Both the position numbers and the translations under genes were made by a program. This document shows, piece after piece, positions 1 to 9,859 of a DNA stretch of 64,000 nucleotides. The stretch's first letter is position 1. Every line of letters begins with the position of its first letter. The notes beneath the pieces are model-generated. The model worked only from the letters and a program-made list of their open reading frames with translations. It was not told the DNA's origin and made no database searches. The stretch comes from Metallyticus violacea (Eukaryota > Arthropoda > Insecta > Mantodea > Metallyticidae), in the NCBI GenBank assembly GCA_030762175.1, contig CM060833.1:7567001-7631000 (forward strand), written 5' to 3'.

Positions 1-1970
1 GATTGGCATGCCTGAGGCATTCATTACCTTTGATAGTTTTTCCAATAGGATGGCACCTAGAATCTACACTGACAAGCCTAACAAAGGCTGGAAGCAGAAA
101 TGCTGCTTACCCACACCTTTGCCTTGGACTAGGCTAGTAATACTACATGGAAACAGTACATATGGGCCATTCAAAAGAAAATGGAGTGTTGAGGGTAAAA
201 GAAAATTTTGGAATACTATGAATTTTAATAAGAATAACTTTCAATATATGGATGTCAATTTCTGTTTCAGTAATTCGTAATCCTCCAAATTTCCAGAAAA
301 ACCCCTTACCAAGTAAATTAAATATATGTGTTACCAAACAGTTCTGAATCTTAAGGTGACTCTTAGTTATAAACAAAAATGATACATAACCTTCAAACTG
401 TACTAACTTATACCCATGTTCAATTGGGCATAATTGCCAGTCAGAATATTTCTTTAGGATGAAATTAATCAACGACAGCTGTAAGGATACTATCCTAAAC
501 AGAGAACATCTACTGAAATGCCACTAACCTAATGGCAACAAACAAATTAAAAATAATTTGGAAGCTACAGAAAAATTATAAATATCAGCATCCCCAATGT
601 CCAATAACAACCAACTATCTTGTCACTTCACATCATATTTTTTTGTCAAGTCTAAGAGAAGAAGACAGTAATTTATTCCTTTCTGTTTTGTGTGTGTGTG
701 TTTCAAGATTTTTGTATTTTTATTACTGACATGACATACTGAAAATACCAAATTTAAACCATATATCTAGTTTTAAATAATGTGAATTTTCACAGTGAAA
801 CATAGTACAATATTGCAATTTTTATGTGGAAATCACTCAAATTTCACTAATTTTGTTCCATTCACTTGGGACATGTTTCAAAGGTTGTTGCCTTCATCAG
901 CAATTTTCTCATAAAAAATTGCAACATTAATTCATATAATTTTATTTAAAGAAAAGAAGCATTTAATTCTATTTTTTGAAATCAATGAATCTTTAAAAAT
1001 TTTGTCACAGTTTCAGAAAATTTTAAAGGCAAAAATGATTCTATATTGTTGAAATTGTGGATAATTGGCCAAGAATTCATTCACACACTGAAGTACATCC
1101 TAATGATACTCAACCCCAACCAAAACTCTTGTTCAGAAATAACTTTCAAGAATAAAGTTTTTATTTAGGTTTTATTACAATGAAAACATTACGATGAAGA
1201 TAACAAAATCAATGAATAGATAACATATTAATACATTACATTTTAAGAAAGTTAAGTTCCATTTAAAATTAAACCCAGGTTATGCAAAAACTAAAAATTA
1301 GCTAGATAACACGACAAAGATTTAAAAAATTGTTAGGCTTTAAAATAGTATGTGAGCAAAATAGTCATAAAGCAACCACTCATGGATTAGCACCAGCTGT
1401 CAAACTGTTTGAGGGAAATATAATAAATGATGCCAGAATTTGTCATTTAAAGCTACTTGAAATTTACTTTTCCAGGATGAGTAAAACTGGATAAAACCCT
1501 ATATTTGAATTGAATTTATTTCTCTTACAGCAACATACCTTTTAAATATTACAATAAGATCTATGTCTTCGTCAATTCCATAATACTAACTGACAATATA
1601 AAATTAATACATATCATTATGCCCCTATTACAAAATTTTAATTCTAAACGCTACATCCAACTGTTATCTTATATTTGTGAGTTACTTATTTCCTTAGGAC
1701 TATATACACACTAACACTCATGTTACTTGTATATAATAATCCTGTTTCTAATGCTAATTTACTCCCATTCCCTCCTGTATTCAATTCATCAATCATTAAC
1801 TATCTGATCATTCTTTATCATTTCTCCCTCACCACCCCTAAATACAATTCTAAGATTACACCTCTTACTACATTTCCTGCCATCATCTTCTTTGTTATTC
1901 TTATTCATTTTTCTCTTGCTTTACCTAAATAGTTCCCTATCATTTTTATATCTTTCTCTCCTTTTACAAT
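1..1970. other. AT-rich non-coding DNA, read as CCAR1-like intron
   Basis: No supported gene or exon. The only recognisable item is a repeat at about 838-912 (ACATGTTTCAAAGG...CCTTCATCAGC) that recurs at 52686-52760 and resembles the Penelope-like termini described elsewhere in this annotation. An open frame at 8-280 has no recognisable similarity. Confidence 0.5.
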
Positions 1971-1974
1971 TAAA

Positions 1975-2153
1975 ATCTTCCTAATTAAATTTCTCCCATT
2001 TTTTATTCCAACCTCTTCTCTCCATAACTTTAATTACAATATAACAATGATAATCTGTATTGGTTTCTCCACACATTAAACAATTTCCTATTCCTTTATC
2101 ATATCCTAATTCTTTTAAATTCGTAACTCCAGTTCTAGCCCATACCCTATATA
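1975..2153 (-). mobile_element. LINE 3'-end fragment with C-terminal zinc-knuckle-like motif
   Basis: On the minus strand the reading YRVWARTGVTNLKE followed by NCLMCGETNTDYHC resembles the C-terminus of non-LTR retrotransposon polyproteins (W.RTG..NLK, then CxxC...H). The same family occurs at 14430-14720, where NLKG and ECLMCGMQDRHWH are read. The frame is short and decays downstream. Confidence 0.55.
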
Positions 2154-3371
2154 GGCAATTTAATTAAACAGAATTGAAACCTATGCCCTCCACTTCCAGA
2201 GTTGGTTTGCACAGAAGCCCTAGTTAGCTGTGGCATGAAGGTGGCTGCAGGGATAATATAAGTTACATAAAAATGGTAAAGAATTGTGGTTCCATACATA
2301 TTTCTTTTCTTATGCATTCTACAAAAGCTTTACAATGCATGCATATTGGATGCTGCAGAAAGTTGTTGTTGGTACCAACATTGTACAAAATTTCCTAATT
2401 GAATAAAGGCATTAATTGCTTCTTGTAATACCCCCAAACAAATAAAGCACCATTCCTTAAAATGATTCACCTTTGATATATGTTGCATAAATTTAAGTAG
2501 GGGACAAATGTAGTGGTCATTCATCAAAAATGATTCTATAGAGTTTTGATAAACACAAATCCAAGTGTTAGATATTATAAACTTTGCTGTTTTGATTTCT
2601 TTTTGTATTACATATGAACAATTCTCTTACATTCATCACAAATTTAGGTAAGTGCTGGCTTTAAAATGATTTATAGGCATGGTAAAGGCAAAGGGCCTGA
2701 TTTAGTTAAAGGTATAGCTATTGAAGTCCAAGCTCAGAAATTTGTGTGTGCCCTTATAGAATATTTTGAAAAAGAAAGGATTAATGGCTGCCCTGATTCT
2801 CATAAAGAATGTACTTGAGAAAACCAACGGCTTTAAATTTGCATAAAAGCACAAGAAGAATTAGGCCCCTAGAGCATTGGTTATCACTCCTGGGAAAAAA
2901 ATTAAAATTTGATGGATTTCAAGAGTAAGCTATACGTTATCATATGTACAATACTACAAGAGCAAAGAATACCAAACTATTTAAAAACTATTAGCTTATC
3001 TTAAAAGCTCTAATCTCTTTATGGATCACCTTTTATCCCTAACAAAAGTTTAAAAGGACCTGGGGTTTCAGTGCAACATGTTTTCCATTAAAACATTTTT
3101 AATGGAAAAGGCAGACATTGTGGTGCATAGATTCCAATTTTTAAAAAGCATACGGGAGGTGGACTTAATCTGTGTTATTTGGCTTGATGGAACATGGGTA
3201 AATACAGGCTACACTCGTATATAGGGTTGGACAGATCACACTGCCACAGGATCAATGCCAAAAGAATCAGATGATGGGAAGGGGCAGACTTAACTTAACT
3301 CATGCTGGAAGCTCAGCTGCATTCTTTGCTGGTGTTCAGATCCAGGAAAAAATTAGATTGCCATGAGCAGA

Positions 3372-3623
3372 TTTTTTTTAATAGTGCTTAAATGCCTGTT
3401 TTAACAACTCAGGCATCACAGGCGGTGGACATTGATTGTACATGACATGAAACGATAAACTGGGAAAGGTTTCTTTTAAGGAAGGGAGCACTACAGGTCT
3501 AAGTTTAGGTACCTCACTAGTATTTGCCATTATGACTAAGGAATACCTGGAATAAACCTGTCTGGGAGGGAATCAAACCCCAGACTACCTCCACCTTAAC
3601 GATCTTGGCTACCTGTGGCTGTC
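3372..3623 (-). mobile_element. SINE family A copy 1
   Basis: A tRNA-derived SINE in reverse orientation, diverged from the clean copy at 41074-41371. Shared landmarks are GGCGGTGGACATTGAT, the AAGTTTAGGTACCTC core and the complement of a tRNA B-box (AATCAAACCCC) near the right end. It is flanked by CCATGAGCAGA (3361-3371) and CCATGAGGAGA (3624-3634), a target-site duplication with one difference. Confidence 0.85.
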
Positions 3624-3634
3624 CCATGAGGAGA

Positions 3635-3694
3635 GTTTTCTTTTTTGATTAGTGTTTAATGCCCATTTTTACTACTGAGACACCACAGGCGGTG
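3635..3694 (-). mobile_element. SINE family A copy 2, 5'-truncated to about 60 bases
   Basis: Only the 3' end of a SINE A is present (AGTGTTTAATGCCCATTTTT... to CACAGGCGG). It lies between perfect 12-base repeats CCCATGAGGAGA at 3623-3634 and 3695-3706. A short tail-only insert with a clean duplication fits target-primed reverse transcription with early abort. Confidence 0.8.
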
Positions 3695-4559
3695 CCCATG
3701 AGGAGATGGATGGTGGTTGTTTTAGAAGTGGTTTGACTATCAGCTACTATCCAGCTCTTCCATAATTTTTATGGACAATGCACTTTATTATTCTGAAGTG
3801 ACTGATGAGGGTTCTATGATGTTCAGCTAAAAGCAGATATTTTGGACTGCAACAATGAAATTTATAGGTTCCTAAAGAAATTGATAACAGTGAAGAAAAT
3901 AGAGCTGGTGTTGCATCAGACTCAACTCCTGAGATACGTCATGGATGAACTTGCTAAGAAAGGTTATCACATAATTTGCCTGCCCCCTTATAATTGCCAT
4001 TTTGCCCAATCAAACTGATACGGGCGCAAGTAAAGGGTAATGTTAGCCATAATAATAAACAACTTATATTTAGTGAAGCACAGGACTTGGTTTTGAAGGG
4101 AATGGAGGTGTGCTAAATATGTGGAAAGAAGTAATAGAATATTTTGTAATAAATTTGGCAGCTGCAGTGATTCTAGTGACAATGATGGTTAACATGAAGA
4201 AATGGAAAGGAGAGGAGCAGTAAGAAGTTGATGATAAGGATCTTGGAATGCAGCTGCTGGAGATGGAGAGCGACTGATGGCATTTGACAACAGTGTTCTG
4301 GCACGGACATGTGGCAGCAGAAACATCAATCACAAGGTAATTTCTTCCATAGTATAATGGCATCAATTACCTACTCTTGACATTGCCATCCTTTTACTCA
4401 TGCATGTACACTTGATCAATAAGAGTCTACAGTTGGTCAATAAGCTTTCAGTCTTGCTCTTATCCCAGCAACCTGATTTGCTCACTCTTGCTGCTGCAAG
4501 GAAGGCATGGCATGCAGAAGTGGGGAAAGAGGAGTCACCATATGTAGCTTCCAAGAGTG

Positions 4560-5182
4560 CATTTTGACTTGAGAATTACTCACTCTCATAAGCAGCTAAA
4601 TCTGACCAAAAATACAAGGAGTGCCTATGTTGACCAAGAAATTATATTTGTATGGTATTATACAAATAGGATGAAGCTCTGGTTACTCATTTACTGGCTG
4701 TGAGACTTCTCCAGTCGCTTTGTTATTGAAAGGCTGTTCCCAACATGTAAGATTCTTATAATTGCATTCCTGCACGGCTGCTCATACCCACAATAGAATA
4801 TTCAAGTCTTTAATGCAGTTATTTAAGTTTGAACTTATTACAACTTTCTGTGTCTATAATAGTGTTAATTTGATGTATTTTTAAATTCAAAATGAACAAT
4901 AAATAGTGTTCATGAAGAATAACAATTCCTTACATGCATCTTTCATACACGGACTCAATTCTTCTTAATGTATTATGCTGTGTGCAAGAATGACATAAAT
5001 ATGGAACCATGAATCTTTACCATTGCCAAAACTTGAACAATGAGCAATACGTTTGAACTTTTTTGTCAAATTTTAAGATGGTATGAGAAATTGTTAGGTG
5101 GATTTCATTACTGACTGTCTCAATCCCCAGCTACGAAAAGTGAGATTATAATAGAATTCACAGCTATGCACAAGAGTATTAC
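4560..5182. other. Non-coding DNA, CCAR1-like intron 3
   Basis: No exon, RNA gene or recognisable repeat seen. It lies directly downstream of the third CCAR1-like coding exon. Confidence 0.5.
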
Positions 5183-5822
5183 CTGAGTCCCTCCTAATGC
5201 TGCTGGCATTGCAACACTCGTGGCACCCATTGCTCCCGTCATCGACGTCATGGTCATTCCAGCCTGAAATAAATTTAATGTTTTAGTTAAAAATATTAAA
5301 TTTGATATCGATACATTACATTGCAACTTCTGTAGGTGTCCATGTTGTGACAGAATAACTGGGGGACGAAGCTGCATTACGCACTGCTATCTTCCGGCAC
5401 CTGGTATTTCACTTCATCAATTAAAAGCCAATATTCCAACATTCAGAAACCTGCTGCATTCCGATTGGTGTCTGGAAGACTTGCTGAGGCTGCTGGTACT
5501 GAACCATGGTTGGATTGGCCACCATAGTGGTCTGCCCCATCATCTGCGTCTGGAGTTGCTGCTGTTGCTGCTGCGTCACACCGGTGGCCATCGTTTGAGC
5601 TGCAGACAGAATGGTTCTCACTTAAAGTCATAGGTTATAACAATGCTTACTGCTTTCCACGCCAGTCCTGTGCCTATCCAATATGAATTCCTTGTAACGA
5701 TAAATATATATAACCATTTGACTGAACTTGGATGAATTTACCTTATTGAAGCATTTTTCGTTTAACTTACCTGTTGTTCGAACCCATGGTGGATTCTTGG
5801 TTGTTGCCCCAAACTGTGACAT
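5183..5822 (-). CDS. CCAR1: CCAR1-like protein, first three coding exons (partial gene)
   Basis: Three coding exons are read right to left: 5771-5822, 5451-5599 and 5183-5263, 94 codons in all, joined in frame (phases 1 and 0). Every visible junction is GT-AG. The protein opens MSQFGATTKNPPWVRTT, which matches the N-terminus of vertebrate CCAR1 as I remember it (an FG..KNPPW motif just after the start). A Gln-rich stretch follows with six Gln in a row, then a Met/Thr/Ala/Gly-rich segment (TMTSMTGAMGATSVAMPAAL) ending GGTQ. Human CCAR1 also has a low-complexity Gln/Ala-rich N-terminus before its S1-like, SAP and EF-hand-like domains, none of which lie in this window. CCAR1 is a nuclear coactivator linked to Mediator, nuclear receptors, apoptosis and splicing. 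I saw no further exon between 1 and 5182, so intron 3 is at least 5.1 kb. The identification rests mainly on the first 17 residues and general composition. Confidence 0.78.
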
Positions 5823-5850
5823 AGCGATGACGGCTATGCCTCGGTGAACC
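5771..5850 (-). other. CCAR1: Second exon of the CCAR1-like gene (5' UTR plus start codon)
   Basis: On the minus strand a pyrimidine-rich acceptor ending TTCTCTAG lies at 5851-5862, so this exon starts at 5850, carries 28 untranslated bases, and has the ATG at 5822-5820. The donor GTAAGT follows at 5770. The upstream reading frame stays open but has no good start. The ATG is chosen because it begins the CCAR1-like peptide. Confidence 0.6.
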
Positions 5851-6024
5851 CTAGAGAATAAATGTAAAGTTAAAGTACATAATACTACATATATCATCAA
5901 AATCTTAAGCAGAAACTCACGTTATATGCAGTTTTCTTCGTGTGCATACACAACATGAATTTATCCACGAAAATTTAATTCTAGTACATTAGAGAAATAT
6001 ATCAAAACAATAGTCTTTACTTAC

Positions 6025-6120
6025 TGTGCCACAAAATAACTTATTGGTGTTAATTATTCATATAAAACATTTTCAGATATTTTATTTTTCTCTGCTACGC
6101 CACCGACGACGCCATTTACA
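6025..6120 (-). other. Probable untranslated first exon of the CCAR1-like gene
   Basis: A consensus donor (CA|GTAAGTAAAG on the minus strand) sits at 6024-6015. Upstream is a GC-richer patch holding AAATGGCGTCGTCGG. This resembles the YY1-type AAnATGGCG motif often found just downstream of the start site of housekeeping genes. Its ATG (6115) opens a six-codon reading frame ending TAG at 6095. The right boundary (transcription start) is estimated. Confidence 0.45.
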
Positions 6121-6652
6121 ATCAATCAAATGTGATTCTTAATACTTTAAACTAACACATAAGAAAACTACGATATATATTCAATTAACATTTAATTTTT
6201 CCTAATATCCGAAATTCAAACTTTGCAACATAATCAATATAAATTAGTCATAGTTTTGAATACATATGACGTCACGATCTCGCGCAGTATTAATTTCCGC
6301 ATGGAAATTTTGATTATTAAATTTTTAATATTAAAAATAAATTTAAAATATTACAAGAATTAGAAACCACATTTTATATCTTTTGCACACAATTGTGCAT
6401 ATACTGTAATATAATAATTTTTAAAAATTCTATTATAATTCTAAATAATTTCCCATAGATCTGCAGCCCAATTACGCAGAAGAAAATAGTCCACAATTTA
6501 CGCAGTATAAACACAAGTTCATTCGATATTTTCGGGAAATAAACAACTAATTCGACTTAAAAGTACAATTAAAACCATATTTTGGGTATTTTTATTGCCT
6601 TTCCTAAATTATAATCACGAAATACTATATTTGAGCATCACTTCTGGGTAAA
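6121..6652. promoter_or_regulatory. Head-to-head intergenic promoter region with a palindromic CRE
   Basis: About 530 bases separate the probable CCAR1-like first exon from the cyclophilin start codon. The region is very AT-rich apart from one patch: a perfect TGACGTCA at 6267-6274 (the CREB/ATF site), followed by CTCGCGC at 6280-6286. No obvious TATA box is well placed for either gene. A pyrimidine stretch (CCTTTCC, about 6599-6605) could mark the cyclophilin start site. The layout suggests a shared bidirectional promoter. Confidence 0.5.
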
Positions 6653-7909
6653 ATGGCCCACGCAGCGGTAGGGCTTTGCCGCCAAGTGAGTTCTCTTCAG
6701 AGCTACGGCTTCGCAGTTGGGTTGCGGTCACTGTATAGCGCTTCACGAATTCGACAATTTAGCAGCAAGATGGGTCTCCCAAAAGTTTATTTTGATATGA
6801 GTGCTGACGGACAACCTGTAGGCAGAATTGTAATGGAGGTATGTAGTTTCATAGTTCATGCAGTTTAAGAATATGACCAAAAATAGTCTTGGGATTCATT
6901 GACACTCCATTGTGATGCATCAGCAGACTGCAGTGGAGCCGGTTTACAAAAAAAATATTTATATCACATGCTAGTTGTGAATGGTTCTAATTGTTCTTTT
7001 AAATAATTAAACGCGTATTACAAATGTTAAACACGTAGTAATGAATTAGATGCAATATTTATGGGATTCGGTTCCACGTTTCCGGCATGAGGTCAGCGTT
7101 GGTTTGGTTGGTATTGAAGTCCAAAATGGAGAATGGTAATAGGCATAATTGAAGACTAAAATATTTTATCGTTATTCCATGTTATAAGATCTGAAATAGT
7201 GAAATCGATCCTGATTGCAAACACCAGATTAAATATGAAAAGGCGAGGTTAAATTATTGCAAAATTTATGAACTAAGTGATTAGTACTAAGATTATTTTA
7301 TCTTTAATTTGCAGTTAAGAAATGACGTAGTACCCAAGACTGCCGAAAATTTCCGTGCCTTGTGTACGGGTGAAAAAGGATTTGGTTATAAGGGGAGCAC
7401 TTTCCACCGAGTTATCCCCAATTTTATGTGCCAGGGTGGAGATTTCACAAATCACAATGGTACTGGAGGAAAATCTATCTATGGTACAAAATTCGAAGAT
7501 GAAAACTTTCAACTGAAGCATACCGGACCAGGTAAAAGCAGTTAATTTTATTAGGTTTTCATTGGTATTTTTATTATTTCTTAAGAATGGAATTCAATAG
7601 TTTGGTTCTCCTATTCAGGAATTCTGTCGATGGCAAATGCCGGACCTAACACCAATGGAAGCCAATTTTTCATTACCACTGCCAAGACAAGCTGGTTGGA
7701 TAATAGACATGTTGTTTTTGGTTCTGTTGTAGAGGGAATGGATGTGGTGAAAAAGGTAAGTGCTAAAGTGTAGGGTTATGTGCTGTTGTGATGATAGACA
7801 TTTTCCATTATTAATAACTTTTGTTTTTCTGCAGCTGGAGTCCTTGGGGTCCCAAAGTGGCAAGACTTCTAAGAAGATTGTTGTCACAGATTGCAACCAG
7901 CTAAATTAA
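6653..7909 (+). CDS. Cyclophilin-type peptidyl-prolyl cis-trans isomerase, mitochondrial/cytosolic (four exons, complete)
   Basis: Coding exons are 6653-6838, 7315-7531, 7619-7755 and 7835-7909, 615 bases including TAA, giving 204 residues. Introns are 476, 87 and 79 bases, all GT-AG. Residues 40-204 form a 165-residue single-domain cyclophilin, the length of human cyclophilin A and collinear with it. Active-site residues in cyclophilin A numbering are all present: Arg55 (FHR), Phe60 and Met61 (FMCQGGDF), Gln63, Phe113 (SQFFIT), Trp121 (SWLD) and His126. Residues 1-39 have four Arg, one Lys and no acidic residue (SRIRQFSS near the end), typical of a mitochondrial presequence. Met40 begins MGLPKVYF in a strong context (A at -3, G at +4), so a cytosolic form from a later start is likely. 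This resembles insect Cyp1, and mitochondrial PPIF in vertebrates. It catalyses proline isomerisation in protein folding. Confidence 0.96.
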
Positions 7910-8008
7910 GCTAATGATTTCTCTTTAAAATTTTTTCTGCAGCATTTTACCTGTTTTACAGTAAGCCGAATTGCGATTGTTGGAAAAAAATTAAGAAAAA
8001 AATATTAA

Positions 8009-8014
8009 AATAAA
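8009..8014 (+). terminator. Probable polyadenylation signal of the cyclophilin gene
   Basis: AATAAA lies about 100 bases after the stop codon, at the end of an A-rich stretch. No other good AATAAA occurs between the stop codon and this point. Confidence 0.6.
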
Positions 8015-8029
8015 TATATACATACACGA

Positions 8030-8590
8030 GCGTAAAAAATACCTGACCAGTTGCTGGTGCACAGCAGTTTGGAATATCATTCCATAACCTAGTTAATATC
8101 TGTTTAGGTGGTGGTATGCCAAAGAACTAAACTAGTTTTCAAACCTGACCAAGACAAAATTTGTCTTAATTCCACATAATAGCATTAGATTTTGTGAACA
8201 AATATTTCATGTTTTCAAATTGTAATTCATCTGAATGTGATAACTTAGAATTCACTCACTTAAGTAGTTGTATGTTTTTGAGCGATACATTCTTTATGTT
8301 AAGAATGTTCACTTGCCGTCTGTAAGTCAGCAGTTTTGCATGCATTAACTAATGGCATAAATGTTTTCTATCTTGGCATTCCGGAAAAAAAGATGTGCTT
8401 GAGTGAAAAAAAAAATTTGATTTTTCTAGCCTCAGTTAATTTTTCATAAATAAAAATAAGTTGATGAAAATAAGTAAAACCTGCGTTTTGATTATAACCT
8501 TTTTCCTTTAAAGTTACTGAATTAAAAATGGCAATAGATTCCATTTTAAGTGTCGATTTATGTGGGATCAATTAAGAATCAATTTTACTG
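8030..8590. other. Cyclophilin downstream region
   Basis: AT-rich sequence after the polyadenylation signal. No gene or recognisable repeat. Confidence 0.5.
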
Positions 8591-8599
8591 CAAATGCTA

Positions 8600-9305
8600 C
8601 ATGTCACTTGACACTATCAACTTAGTAATTGCTTTATGATGCATAATTTTATTATGCAAACAACTAGGCTCTATTCCACAAAAATGTCCAAAACATTACA
8701 AGTGTAAAAGTATTAATTAAATAGAAACGTAACGTAACAGTTGGCAGTAACAACTATTATACGAGTGTTAAAATGTAGGACATGTTTAAAGACCATTTGA
8801 TCCCATCAGCTGTCAACCAGCTTATGTCCACTGATGATGGCAGAAGCTAGCCATAACAATCCAGTGGCAAAATTTTTCAAGTTAAAGACCAAGTCTTTTA
8901 ATATATTTATTTATTTATTTTTAGAATCAAAATAGCTTTTTATGTTGTAAACTAACCAGACTCTTGGCTGTCTTTAAATTATACTGAGATTGTTATGTCA
9001 CTTAACCCTGTGTATCAACTTTGTAATATTGTTGCTTTATGCTGCATAAGTTGTAGCTAACAGCCAGGCCCTTTTCCAAAAAAATGATTACATTACAAGC
9101 ATATTAGTAAAATATATTAATTAAATGGAAGGCTAGAGTAATGCAATAAATATGTTGATTATCAGTGGTAACAGTATTATATGTATATTTTAAAATGTAG
9201 GACATGTTTGAAGACCATTCATTCCCATCAGCTATAAACTAACTAATGTCTACTGGTGACTGCAGAAGCTAGACCAAACAATCCAGTGGCAAAATTTCTT
9301 AGGTT
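8600..9305. repeat. Tandem duplication of a unit of roughly 300-370 bases
   Basis: The segments 8600-8890 and 8985-9305 are diverged copies of each other. Matching landmarks in order: TATTAATTAAAT, AAAATGTAGGACATGTTT, GACCATT..TCCCATCAGCT, and CAATCCAGTGGCAAAATTT. ACATGTTT...CCCATCAGC also recalls the Penelope-like terminal motif in this window. Confidence 0.7.
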
Positions 9306-9468
9306 AATGACGGATCTTGGCTGTCTTAAATAGCTTAGGTTTGAATTTGTCATAATTTTTAGGCCAGAAATGTTCAACTGCTCATTTTTCAATCTCCTTA
9401 CCTAAAGCGTATTTGGGCTGAATATTTAAATTTCTCTCCATTTTTCCTAAATATACATTTATCTTCAT

Positions 9469-9530
9469 TTGATTTGATAAATTCCAGCTTTCTAAAAAAG
9501 AACTACAAGAAAGATGGAATTTATCAAATT
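9469..9530. repeat. Short inverted repeat (hairpin)
   Basis: TTTGATAAATTCCA is followed about 30 bases later by TGGAATTTATCAAA, a potential stem. The motif TGGAATTTATCAAATTAATTG also occurs at 18835-18855, next to the hAT element. Confidence 0.5.
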
Positions 9531-9859
9531 AATTGAGGATTAATGAATGTATATTTTGGAAAAACATTTTAAACTCAGTTGTAACCATTTGTTAATGGGC
9601 ACAAAGTGTTTTGCATTTACATCATCCTTGATGGAAGGAATTGTAGATGAGGAAAGAAAATGAAATAATCCCATAGACCTCATGTACTCAGGGTTGAAGG
9701 AAACTAGTTCAATCAGGGGAGATTTGGAAAAGGAAAGGAATACCAGTCCAGGTCGGTCATTCGGTGAGGAATATTGTTGTGGCCCCTCGCTTTAGTTAAC
9801 AGGATTACAAATAGGGATTGGACATTTAGAAGAGTCTGGAATTTCAGGCATTTATTTTA

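Larger units (their letters stand above)
2650..4230 (+). mobile_element. Decayed DDE transposon with a DDE_3-like transposase, interrupted by SINEs
   Basis: Pieces of one transposase can be followed in order on the plus strand. 2687-2818 gives an N-terminal segment (FVCALIEYFEKERINGCP) ending at TGA. 3099-3224 gives LMEKADIVVHRFQFLKSIR then VIWLDGTWVNTGYTR, the family's (I/V)xLDETWV catalytic-Asp motif with Glu changed to Gly. 3771-3803 gives FMDNALYYSEV (second Asp, MDNAPYHS in relatives). 3980-4055 gives LPPYNCHF and, after a frame shift, PIKLIRAQVKG, where relatives have PIELIWAQVK, so the catalytic Glu is Lys (4012-4014). A Ser/Asp-rich tail follows. Two SINE insertions (3372-3694) separate the motifs. 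The element is dead: stops, frameshifts and the lost Glu. I recall such transposases from many arthropods but cannot name the family exactly. Confidence 0.75.

Noticed and set aside
143..472. 109-codon open frame on the minus strand in 1-500
   Set aside because: No recognisable domain, no splice context linking it to the CCAR1-like gene, and composition like the surrounding AT-rich DNA.
1..5182. Further CCAR1 exons (S1-like, SAP domains) on the minus strand
   Set aside because: No segment with the expected domain motifs flanked by splice sites was seen; the downstream exons are taken to lie outside the window.
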